Part shown: positions 10,377 to 21,100 of the stretch, in pieces
Layout of the letters: each line of letters begins with the position of its first letter
How positions within the stretch are numbered: the first letter of the stretch is position 1
From: Botryosphaeria dothidea
Taxonomy: Eukaryota; Ascomycota; Dothideomycetes; Botryosphaeriales; Botryosphaeriaceae
NCBI GenBank assembly: GCA_011503125.2
Contig: WWBZ02000001.1
Coordinates: 1,178,001-1,242,000 of the forward strand
Direction of reading: 5' to 3'
Length of the DNA: 64,000 nucleotides
Made by a program: the position numbers and the translations under genes
The notes under the pieces: generated by a model
Databases searched by the model: none
The model's input: the letters and a program-made list of their open reading frames with translations, nothing else
What the model was told of the DNA's origin: nothing

Positions 10377-12501
10377 TCATTCGAGCCCCCAAAGCTGCCT
10401 CAACTCCCGTGCGCGGGTCGATGTCTTCCACCCCGTCTCCTTTTCAATCTTAACCATTTGCTTCAAAATTTCAACCTGTTCTGCTGGATTCTTGACTTGT
10501 TTACCAGCTAAGAATAAAGGCTGGACGCTGTTGACCCAACTCGCGCTGCAGAGAAAACCAGTTACGTAAGAACCCACTCAGACAGTATCAAGCTCACACT
10601 ACTTACTGATCAGAACAGGACGTTGTGATTGCTGCAATTTGGTGCGCATGCCACAAGATTTTATCCTGTAGGCATCAGTATTCGGTGGCTTTAATTTGGA
10701 GAAATAACTCTACTTACAATCTCTTGGGTTGGTATGCCTTTTGACAGTAAGGAATCAGCCTCAAGCAAGAGGATACATCCAGCATGGTACATTAAATTTC
10801 CGCATGCTAAGACACCTTGTCAGCACTCCTCAATGACGTTGTCACACGTTTTTCTTACTTGCCGAAGGCGTCCCGAAAACAACAACCGGGAAAATGTTAC
10901 CATCCCCAGCTGCTGCAGAAATTAATGGCCGAATCACACGTGGCCGTTCTGAGTACCAAGATTGCAACTCGCTCCATAAAGACTCAGCAGAATGTTTTAT
11001 CCCATCCGAGACAACAGTAGGAGCTGGCAAATAATTGACAACGTGGGCAAAGAGAACGATTGCCATATTGGCATATCGGTCTACAAGAGGAGTTCCTTCG
11101 TCTGATATGTATTCTGGGTCAATCCACTGGTCACTAGGAATCAGAGTCTTCTGATTTGTTAGGAAAGCAGCCCAGATATCTATTCCAGATAGACCGTCAG
11201 CAGCAGGACGCTGCGGGAATCAATGAGCATACCTATTCGAGCAAACGGCCAAAAACACGCCGCAGCATAGCCTCCAGACGAGCCATTCCATCCTCTTGCC
11301 CGGAACAGTTGCGCGCAGCCCTCGAGGTGCCTTCTCCACTCACTCACCGGAGATTGCATCATCTCGAAAACGCAAAGCATGACACAGCTGGCAAGTATTG
11401 ATGAGTCAAGATCCTCCGAGACTCTCTCAATCAAGGTCCTGATGGTGAACTGGTACAGCTCCAAGCTTATGGAGTGCGGATGATTAGTGATAACGTCGAG
11501 TTGCCGTGAGGATAGTGCCAATGCAGCGGCCAGAAAGCACTCAGACTCAACGAGTACGCATGAGCATTTGGTGGAAAAGTGTCGAAGTGTATCGGTCGTC
11601 TCGCACCAAGTGGAAGTCTCCCTTAGGTAAGCGTCGAGGAGTCGACCTTTTGTTACCTCGTCAATTGGCCATTGTAGGCTCAATTGGCTGACAGTCCTGG
11701 GTGAGAGGTGCGAGAAGTTCCCTAGTGCGGCACAAAGAGCGGACTCCAGCTGAAGGTCATCAAGAAACAAATCATCAGCCTCCTCCGTTACAGCGTTTTC
11801 CTGGCTGCTGCTCTCATAACCAACACCAAAGAGAGCTGATGAGATGACCGTCGAGTCGGCCAGGAGACTTGCGTCTGTGCTCGCACTGCTTTGAGATTGG
11901 GAGCTTGGCGGGCCATTTGTGCGAGGCTGGTCTGTCGGAAAGTCTTTTGGTATCCTTGGAGTCTCCGGTGTCCGTTGGAAAAGCTCAGTATCCAAAGTAT
12001 CTGCCTCGTCGCTCTCAATCTCCTCATAGTTTTCCGTTATTTCTTTAGTATTGTCAATGATCTTTTGGAAGGAGCGCAGCTGTCAGCCTCAGCACAGTCT
12101 TTATGCATTGGACGATTTGCTGACCTTGAAGCCTACCGACGGCGACCTAGATGCTTCGATAGTATCAAGCATTTTAACCTCGCCCGAGCTCAACCCATGC
12201 ATGCGCGATGCATGAAACATGGCCCGAAGGCCCCAGCTGCACGTCTGATTATTGCGGGCATAATTACGACATGTCGGTAGCGTTTCATCGCCTTGATAGG
12301 GGCCATGATTAGCCAGGAACATGAGCAAAGGACAGAGAGCGCACCAACATTTCCGTCTTTTTTTCCGGCATGTTAGACTAAAAGACGAAGTCAGGATTCA
12401 CGGCACAACCGCAAGCGCAGGAGTATTTCAGCTTACCATCCGTTTCTGCTTCTACGGAACGTGCGCTTGTCAGCAGTGCTGGAAAATGGTGTGAGAGACA
12501 T
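10377..12501 (-). CDS. Zn2Cys6 transcription factor with a substituted zinc ligand
   Basis: Probable nuclear regulator. Eight exons on the minus strand: 12501-12437, 12377-12349, 12291-12125, 12079-11233, 11179-10859, 10806-10718, 10665-10607 and 10545-10377, giving 494 aa with seven GT-AG introns of 45-61 bp that all keep frame. The binuclear cluster lies at residues 22-49: C22-x2-C25-x6-C32-x6-C39-x2-Y42-x6-C49. The fifth cysteine is Tyr (TAT instead of TGT). It is followed by SWGLRAMFH, a pattern common after this cluster. From about residue 170 onward it resembles the fungal trans-activation domain of the PF11951 class (LSLQWP, CVMLCVFEM, EGCAQLFRARGW, MYHAGCILLLEADSLL). It lies head to head with the enoyl reductase gene at 13104, which makes it a candidate local regulator (inference). 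Confidence 0.85.
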
Positions 12502-13103
12502 GCTGTGCGACTGTTTGTGAAATCCGAGAGAGAAGAGGGCAAGTAGATCCACCAAGGAGGCAGAGAATGGAGGGGCAGGTGTAAGCGCAAGCACGACAGG
12601 CCCCGCTTTACTAAATTCGATAAGTCTGCTCCATCGGCATGATTCAAGGCGGGGTAGCCATTCGCTGACGCAATTAAACATGCGAACGCCCTTCGTCATA
12701 CAGATAGCTCCAATGGCCTTAAAACAAGGATGAACCCATGATTCGTTGGAAGCATTCGTCTGGGTGTAAGTGCACTATATTCCTGTTGACAAAGCTATCC
12801 GGATGAATGCTTCGACACCCCGTAGCAGTCTCATCTGACCTGACTGGACCTGGATATGTGGATATCGCATTCGGCACGCTAACTCTCGGCTGCAGCACCC
12901 GGTTACGCTTACACCTGCTCGAAGCGGCAGTGATTCTAACTTCAACCAGCTAAGCATTTTGCAGACTTCGTTGACAGCATCTCTCGCGACAGAAACATTA
13001 CGTAGTCGTGGAGTGTGACAGCCGTCCTCGCTACTTTTAAGGACTTCCCACCGCGGAGCTCAAAGCAGCAACAGCACATCAAGGTCTCCATCGCATATAA
13101 AAA
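12502..13103. promoter_or_regulatory. Divergent promoter region, regulator and enoyl reductase
   Basis: A 602-bp spacer between the minus-strand Zn2Cys6 gene and the plus-strand reductase. A TATAAAAA-like run lies directly before the reductase ATG, too close to act as its TATA box. A minus-strand frame extends the regulator upstream to 12699, but the ATG at 12501 fits the cluster spacing better. Confidence 0.5.
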
Positions 13104-14388
13104 ATGGCCACTCCCACTTCCGCGAAGGCTCAAGTAGTGCGTCTCTCTGCAGAGACCCCTCGTCTTGCACTGGATCAAGTCGCCGTACCGGAGGTTGGCC
13201 CGGGCAACGTCCTTGTCCACGTCGATCACGTCGCTCAGAACCCCACGGATGGTAAATCTATGTCTTGCGCGCATTTGCTTTGGGCCCCAATGACTCATCT
13301 CTCTGTAGTTCAATCTTTTGACTCCAACGCCTTTGGGGATGGCACAGTGCTCGGCTGCGACTTCACCGGCGTCGTGCGCAAAGTAGGAGATCGGGTAACC
13401 AGGCTGAAGGAAGGAGATAATATTGCAGGCCTTATATGGGGTGGTAAGGATAAATAAGCCCGGTTCTTGCGTTTTTCTACTTTCGATCTCACACTGCACA
13501 GGCGAGAAGAAAGGGGTCGGCGCGTATTCGCAGTACACAATTGCGGATGAGAGAATATCTTTCAAGATTCCAAAGGGTACCTCGCCCGACCAAGCCGCCA
13601 CCGTTCCGCTTGCTGCCGCAACTGCTTGGCTGGCTATGTTCTCCAAGGAATCTCTGAACATCCCCCGAGCAGAGGCATCAAAGAATAGTATTCTCATCTG
13701 GGGTGGAAGCTGTAAGGCACCGCTCTTCCCGCGCATCCATTACGTGAACCCGGTGCTGATGAAATTGCCCATTATTCAGCCAGCGTCGGCCAATTTGCAA
13801 TCCAAGAGGCGGCCAAAACTGGTCTCACGGTCATCACAACTTGCAGTCCAAAGCACTTTGACCTGGTAAAAAGTTACGGCGCAAAACATGCTTTCGACTA
13901 CAACTCCGGAGATGTCATTGAGCAGATCAAGTCCGTTGCTCCTGAGCTCAAATATGTCTTCGATACAATTGGCACAAAGTCATCCTCCGGTTCCGCCTCT
14001 CAGGCGGTCAGCGGAAAAGGCGGCAAGCTGTGCACTGTTCGGCCGGGAAAGGCCAACACCGAAGATGTTGTCAGCGGTATCGAAGTGTCAGATGTCTTGG
14101 TGTGGACCGCTTTCCTGAAAGAGCATCGGTATGGAGAATTTTATTGGCCGGTAGGTTTACGTGGCTTCATCGCTGACTATGTTTGATGCTGATGGGGTGC
14201 AGCCTTCCAAGGATGACCATGAACTTTCTGCCGAACTGTTCGAAAAACTACCGGAATGGTTGGAGACTGGCGTCATCAAACCAAATGCTACTCGGGTGCT
14301 CGCCGGGCTGGAATCGGTTCCAAAAGGCTTCGACATGCACCGCAACAAGGAGATATCTGGATTCAAGATTGTGTATAAGGTGGAATGA
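13104..14388 (+). CDS. ToxD-like enoyl reductase, zinc-independent MDR family
   Basis: A medium-chain dehydrogenase/reductase resembling fungal trans-acting enoyl reductases and quinone reductases, which use NAD(P)H on double bonds. Exons 13104-13251, 13309-13443, 13502-13711, 13780-14150 and 14203-14388 give 349 aa, the normal length. The N-terminal GroES-like part has PEVGPGNVLVHVDHVAQNPTD and VLGCDFTGVV. The Rossmann part has SILIWGGSSSVGQFAIQ, KSYGAKHAFDYNSGDV and YVFDTIG. No structural or catalytic zinc ligands are visible, as in the ToxD group. It shares a promoter region with the divergent Zn2Cys6 regulator. Trans-acting enoyl reductases normally serve a polyketide synthase, but none is present in the window, so the substrate is unknown. 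Confidence 0.9.
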
Positions 14389-14929
14389 AAGAAGGCTCCT
14401 GGTACAAAGTCTCCAGATTGAACGGCTTCTTCACGATTGTCATGCTTCAAGTACCTGCTGTAAGGAGGCGTTAAAACACCTTTAAGACTGTCCTCGCACA
14501 ACCAATCAATCAATTGCCAAGATAATGCTCTGTTGCATTCAAAGGAATGCCGCAGCCCCATGTGAACTTTGAACTTGCCTAGGCAGCACTGCACAATCGT
14601 GCTGTTAAAAATACCCCGTGCTATGGATCATACAAGACAATCATATGTCCGTGTAAGCTAATGCTCTTCAGCGTTGGGAGGGTTGTTGGCCCCGCCGTCA
14701 TTATGCGGCAGGCAACAGTCCGGGCACGGACCAACATGTACATACATATATTCGCCCCCTCAGGACGCGAGTAGCAACTAAATTCAAAGCTCGAACCCAT
14801 CTTTTGAAAAAGACCCAAAAGAGATTTAATAGTGGATATTTCAAACTTGAGTAAGCCCAATTCTCGCATCGCACTTCAAGTATGCAACACAACGGCTAAC
14901 GTTCGCCCCGGTCAGCAAGGTATACGACC
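14389..14929. other. Spacer before the F-box-like gene
   Basis: 541 bp between two plus-strand genes. No supported gene. The sequence is moderately AT-rich and probably comprises the 3' UTR and the next promoter. Confidence 0.45.
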
Positions 14930-15909
14930 ATGCGGATGCGATCAAACAGTCACAGAGTGCCAAACGCTGCGACAAACATCCTGCCCAGAAACCTGGACCC
15001 AGAATCTGGGGAGCATGACAGCTTCCAGGATCAGAAGCAATCCCACTTCTTCAGGTTGCCTACGGAGCTGCGCCTGATGGTATGGCGTTACGCAGGCTTC
15101 ACCGGGAAGAGAGTGCATATTATAAGCCGTGGAGGCTTGCTTCATTATAGCGTATGCACCGCCTATCCCGATCCGTTGAACTGTCTACCTGCATCCTCGT
15201 GCTGGGCGTGCGGTATTTATTGCCGGTGCTCTACGCATTACAACGCGAGCATTCAAGCTGCACAGGAGAGGCGCATTGATATTCGGCCCGTGGCAATGAC
15301 CTACAGAATTATGTAAGTCTACATTACCGAGTTAGAAGTGGTCCGAGGCAATCAGCCGTTGGTTATTGCTGCGCAGGCACGCAGAGGTGCTGCAGGCTTT
15401 CTATGAAAACAATACACTTGTCTTTCGAGGAAGAGAGGATTTTTCTCAATTCTCCAAGGTCATAGGCGACCGTGAGCGGAACCTCATTCGTCGGATGGAA
15501 GTATTCGTTTCTATTAATGTTGAACCCGAAACGTACTCTCGGCGGAGATCAGGCAATGAGACGCACGCTGAAGAAGCTTCCAAGCTGTATAGAGGTAGAA
15601 GAGAAATGGGAAAAGCGCAATGAGGAATGGAATGAGGCATGCAAAAAGACTTTGGAGATGCGCAATCTGAAGACGTGGAAAATCAATGTTCGGGATGATG
15701 TAGGAGCGGCACGGGAGCCGAGGAGATATTCTTTGGCTGCCAGGCTGCAAGCGTCCTTGGAAGTGCTTAGCCCTTTCGACGAGCGGCAAGTTCCTGAAGG
15801 CGGTGATTTTTTTTCATTTGTCTTCCATCTGCTGCCGAGGAAGCATATATCCAAAGGGTCAAACAAACACTCCAGAATAGGGCTAATCCCTTCAGGATTC
15901 TGTAGATGA
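14930..15909 (+). CDS. F-box/DUF7730-like protein, possibly frameshifted
   Basis: The N-terminal part holds FRLPTELRLMVWRYAG, the LPxELRxxIW signature of fungal F-box-like and DUF7730 proteins. Exon 1 is 14930-15312; a clear intron (15313-15376) joins it to HAEVLQAFYENNTLVF. From about 15500 coding signal moves by one base: the first frame runs on through RRMEVFVSINVEPET while the matching downstream sequence (MRRTLKKLPSCIEVEEKW) is in the next frame. Either a 52-nt GTATTC...CAG intron (15501-15552) restores the frame, giving 287 aa, or there is a one-base indel and the gene is broken. The second seems likely, because VFVSINVEP looks like genuine coding sequence and the branch site is poor. 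Partner and role are unknown; F-box-like members are often substrate adaptors. Confidence 0.6.
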
Positions 15910-16503
15910 ACAAGGAAGTCTTGGAGTAGCGCACGGGTTTGTCGTCATAAATCTGACCACGGACCGAGAACAGTCTTATCTGGGACGATGGCACGTTGGA
16001 AATATATCTGGTGTATCATCATTGATCTGTCGGAGGCGGAGATACGATTCTGCCCAATGGAGCGGACGAGAGCTCTGTTTCCGAGTTTTCGCACCGAGGT
16101 ATACTGCTATCCGAGAAACGCAATGAAACAATTGCCCCTCTTGGAGGATGTAGTCTAGTGTCTGACCAGGTCGTGGTTCCCGCTACCGGATAATGGCACC
16201 CATTTCCGGCCCTGTTGGGCATGTTGTAAGCAGTTTGATGCTTAAGTAGCCAATCCAGGCTCACAAAGGAGCAATTGGGATCTGCGCCAAGAATATGGAG
16301 AAACAGAAAAGATATTAGTGACGGGAACACTACCTAATGCAAGAGCGAAAACACGCCTCGTATCCGGGTTCTCCTCTCGGGATGCGTTAGAGGACTGGAA
16401 ATTGAAGTGGGGGAACAACAGCTACTTGTTGTATAAGAGTAGGAGGCTCGAAGTCGAACTTTGGGGCTACGAGTCGTGCTAAAGGCTTGTTTTTTCTGTC
16501 AAT
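15910..16503. other. Spacer before the FAD oxidase gene
   Basis: 594 bp. A 103-codon frame on the minus strand (16019-16330) reads CSFVSLDWLLKHQTAYNMP and could be a decayed exon, but I recognise no family. The end probably contains the oxidase promoter. Confidence 0.4.
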
Positions 16504-18112
16504 ATGTACATTCGTTACTTGTTGTTCACCTTCGCAGGTACCATCGCAACTGCTTCGGCTTCGGCCGCTCTAGCCTGCAGCTCGCTGAAGGCAGATTTCC
16601 AGAGCCTTGTATTTTCCTCCAATGAAACGCGGTACAAGGAAGACAACACCGGTATGTCTACATCTGCACCCAATCTAGAGTCTTGTTTGCGAATGCTCAT
16701 GATGCGGTAGACTTTTGGTCCTCGGCCTCATGGCTCGGGCCGGCATGCATATTCGCTCCTTCCTGCGTCGAGGAGATGTCCACGGCCGTCAAGATCCTTG
16801 CCGAACTCAGAGTTCCCTTTGCGATGCGTGGCGGTGGCCATATGCCAATCGGAACATCCAACAACATCAACTCCTCCGGTGTTCTGATCTCAAGCTCCAA
16901 CTTGAAGCAGCTCCAAATTGGCTCAAGCCAAAAGACGGTCACTATTGGATCTGGAAACGTCTGGTCTGACGTCTACAAATACCTCGAGCCATATGGCAAG
17001 GTTGTTGTTGGAGGCCGTCTCGGCCCCATTGGTGTCCCGGGATTCTTGCTCGGAGGTGGGATGTCCTTTTACAGCAACCAGCATGGATTTGGATCAGCGA
17101 ACATTGCCAAATATACGGTATTTCAATCTACTCACGCATCCATTCGGCAAGAAGCTGACTGCTGTAGTGTGTTTTGGGTAGCGGAGAAATCGTTGAAGCC
17201 ACCGCTGACAACCAATACGCCGACCTCTTCTGGGCTCTGCGCGGAGGCGGAAACTCCTTTGCACTTGTTGCCTCCTTCGACCTCAAGACATACGACTCCC
17301 CAGTGGTGAGCGTCGGCAACGTCGTGTACGGGCCTGGAATGCGCGACAAGTGGCTCGACGCCGTCTACACTTTCGCCATGGACGGCTCGAAGGACGCAAA
17401 AGCCGCCGTCATCCCGACCGTCAGCTGGGGCCAGACCACGACCAAGGGCCTACTGACGTACAGCAACTTCCAGTTCTACGACGGCAACAACACCAGCCCG
17501 GCCGCCTTCCGGAACTTCTCCGCCCCGGTCCTCCCCGCCCTGCAGAACACCGTCCAGCCGCGCTCGATGTACCGGTGGACGCTCGAGGACAACGAGCGCA
17601 TCGAGTCCGTCCACGGCATGCGCAACGCCTTCTTCACCGTCTCGCTGTTCGCGAGCAGGGAGGCCATGGAGCTCGTGCACGACACCTGGTTCGACGCGGC
17701 GAAGCTGCGCCTCTCGAACGTCACCAACTTCCTCGGCAGCATCGCCATGATGCCCATCACGGAGCGCTTCATCAGCGCCGGAGGGCCGGGGCCGATGGGA
17801 ATCGATGCCAGTAAGGCGCCGTATATCTGGATCGAGGAGAGTCTGATGTGGTCTAGTCCGGCGGACGACAAAACCATTGACGCCTTTCTGGCGGAGGTCA
17901 ACAAGGATATCAATGCGAAGCTGGATGCCAAAGGGCTCCGGGCTCCGTACTTGTACCTTAATGATGCGTATGAGGGGCAGGACGTGTTTGAGAGGTATCC
18001 GAAAGTCAACTTGGCCATGATGAAGGCCATTAGAGCCAAGTATGATCCACAGCGGATTTTGACTGACTTGATGCCTGGGGGCTGGAAGGTCGATCACGCC
18101 AGCCTTCTTTAG
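16504..18112 (+). CDS. Secreted FAD-linked oxidoreductase, berberine-bridge-like
   Basis: An oxygen-dependent flavin oxidase of the FAD_binding_4/BBE type. Exons 16504-16651, 16711-17117 and 17168-18112 give 499 aa, the usual length. Residues 1-24 form a signal peptide (YLLFTFAGTIATASASAALA). The FAD-binding domain has FAMRGGGHMPIG, where His93 is the expected covalent flavin attachment site, then GRLGPIGVPGFLLGGGMSF and YADLFWALRGGGNSFALV. No cysteine lies at the second attachment position of bicovalent members, so FAD is probably linked once. The C-terminal BBE segment reads NLAMMKAIRAKYDPQRIL. Related enzymes act in secondary metabolism or on sugars and phenolics; the substrate here is unknown. 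The last exon is markedly more GC-rich at third positions up to about 17820 than after it. Confidence 0.9.
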
Positions 18113-21100
18113 TTTGAGACATGATGGATGCTTTCTCTTGTACATACTTCGGCTGGCTCCGGTTTGGATCGCAGTTACTCCCATGAAATAACGTTGGCAC
18201 GAACGAGTTGATTCTGGTGACACCGAATCTTCATCTGAAGTTTCTAGGTGATATGAGTTTCGAAAACATTGTTTCCGCGTAGATATCTCCTCATGTCCTG
18301 ATGGGAAGATGAACCATTAATCGGATTCTGATGTCCAGAAAGAACGAAGTTGTTTAAGTCCGGGCAAATGTTTCAGTTCCTCATGAGCCTGATGAGAAAT
18401 GACCATACTGATGTCAATTCTCCCTGGATTCGTCCTCTTGCCTGTACGACGCTAGGTGTTGAGATGCGGGCGGTTGCCTGATACAGCCGTTTCACATGAC
18501 CGGAAAAGCCAAACAGGCCCTGCGGAATCACTGTTACCCAGTCCGGCCACTTCTGTCAAGTTGATGCGGCGTGAGTTGTGAGCATGCACTTACAAGCTCA
18601 TCTTCTTCCAGTTCTTACTGGACGCAATTATCCCATGAGTTTGACAAGAAGTAGGCGCATATATTAAATGCTGAGGCTGGTGGCTTGGTCTCGCGAAAGG
18701 GGTTCCATGAGTGTAATATGTACATATAAGATCATATTTATTCTGGTCATGGTCGCGAGCACAACAAAAGCTCCCGGACATTCCTAATACAATTAAGAAT
18801 TTTGACGTGTCAGCCTTTCTACTGAACCGAATCATGCAATGAGTGCTTTCATGAGTGTGTATGAAATTCAAAGAATAGAAATGAAAGGGGTGAAGACAGG
18901 GTAATAAGAAAGTAGAGAGGAAGGGGCTGGTAAAGAGAAAAGTGTAAGTAGACAAAAGGAGAAAGTCAAGAGAGAGTATGAGCGATTCGCCCAGAAGGAA
19001 AGGCAAACAGAGAGGAGAGACCGAGTAAAGAAACAGAGAAAGAGCAGAAAGAGCAATGTGAACAAAATGAAGAACAGGCACTTCGTTCATAAGAGAGTAA
19101 CTGAGATACGCTTGCCCCTTAGCTGCTTTTACTACAACATACAGACGCGCTTCATTTCCAAGCTTCCGTGAAGGGCAAGTTCTTTTCTTGAAATTAGTTG
19201 ATGGCGAGATTTGGGTTGAAAAAACGAGCATCCCCCCAAAGCCGACTTCGGGGATTTCAAGGGAATTGATTGAAAGCACCCTCTTGAAACGGGACTATGA
19301 AGGAAGTGCAGGAGACTTATGCATGCAGTACAGCTTCCCGCCAGAAGCTTTATTGATTCTGAATGTGCTCAGCTAAGGAACCTGTCCTACCACGGGACAT
19401 GTCGTAGAGTAGGACAGAAGCTTGGTAGTACGAGACCCAAGATAAAAAGAGGAGAGCAATATTTGAAAAACCTTCGTGTGTTAATGCTGCAATGCATCAA
19501 GAAGCCCCAAAAAGGAAGGAACTCGAACTACGCCGCAGATCCAACGATCCGCATTCCGAATCATCCAAGCGAGGCCCCACAAGCTGTAACACAAAGTTAG
19601 TACGTGACCACGAAAATCGTGCGTCAATGGCCTGCAGCTGCTCCAGAAAACGAGCGCGGAGCCATCAAAGTGCTCAAACTGGTAACCGAGTTGCCCGAAC
19701 AGGAAAGAGAATATGCGAGAAAACATCGTGAAGTCCCATAGAAGAGGCACAGGCAAGTAATTATGACAGAAGGAAAGGAGTATAGCTCGAGAATGAATGC
19801 AGCAAAAAGTCTAAAATGTGGAAGCGAGGAGGAAAAAAAGATCCTTCGACCAAGAAGCCGCGTTTAGCCGCGAATGCAAGGTGTTTGGACCGCCATGGCG
19901 GTATACGAGAAGTTTTTGCTGCAACATCCCGGTACGAGCGAGGTGCTTGTAGAACTAGAAATAAGCTGAGAGTTCCAAGGCTCTCCTGTTGCTTTCCTGT
20001 TGCTGTGTTGAAATCAGTGCATCTGGCGGAACTGGAGGCCTTCAAACCCCGCGGACGAAAAACGACATACGATGGACATAGACCAAATACCGGAAAAGGA
20101 AATGAATTTCAAAAAGAAGGGATGATTGGCCACCTTACTGGAAGCACTGTGGCTGGGCAGAGGAAAAGAAAGGAAGAGAAAAGCCAAACCAGGCCCGGGA
20201 GCGGAACCAACTGGCACAGGAAATGCGGGCGACTGAAGAAAGGATCATCGCCGGAGCGTAACACAGAGATTTACTTCACGGAAGGGATATGAGAACCCTG
20301 CGACGCGGCAAAGATGGATATTGTGAGGCTGATCTGCAAGAGGAATTTGAAAAAGAGGCCCGGGAGATAAGAGATGGTGACGAGGTAGAAAGATGCGATC
20401 CAATGAGAATGGATATGAAGAAATGGAATTTGGTAAACGACCCACTCATATGGGGAAGAGCAAGAGAAGGAGTCTTCCATGACATCACCACTAGCCGCCT
20501 TCGGTCCAGCCAAGACGAGAGGTACCTCCAGGACGCTCGAAGAGAGGAATCATAGCCACTGGCTTCCTGGATTTAGCGGAGCCTGGTTCTCATTTGCTTG
20601 GGAGGCAGAGAACGGGCAGATGGATGAGACCCGTCTCTTGCTACGCAGCATGCAACACCCTGGACGGAGCCCCGCATGGAAGGGAGGCACGTTCTCAGCC
20701 AGGAATGGAGGAGATATGCGAAAGTTCTGGGGTGTCAGTTCACCTGGAGAGGTTGGATTCAGAAGAAAAACACATGAAGACACGATGGCCAATGAGAGAG
20801 TGGATATAGCAAGGCGGAAAGGAAGATAGGATGCAGACGAAAAGAGAGTTAAAGTTCGTCGGTCCGGTGAGAGCCAAACCCACGGTGTCTCTCGCGGCAG
20901 CTGTCATCCCATCGGCAGCTGCAGCTAACTTACGAGGCCTGCGTTCACGCAACTGCAGACTTGCATGACTGGACGAGAAGCTGGACTGGTGTTGAGAGCG
21001 CAGATCTTGGGCTGCAAGGAGTTGCAAATTCACATGCAAGGACGCTTCTTGCCACTATCCTCTCATCGACATTCAGCCCTAGAGCTTCTCTATCACCGCC

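Noticed and set aside
17450..18223. 257-codon minus-strand frame over the FAD oxidase
   Set aside because: Antisense shadow of a GC-rich exon, with no protein family features.
18590..19279. 229-codon minus-strand frame with hydrophobic stretches
   Set aside because: The Leu/Ser/Phe richness comes from the complementary polypurine tract, not from real membrane helices.
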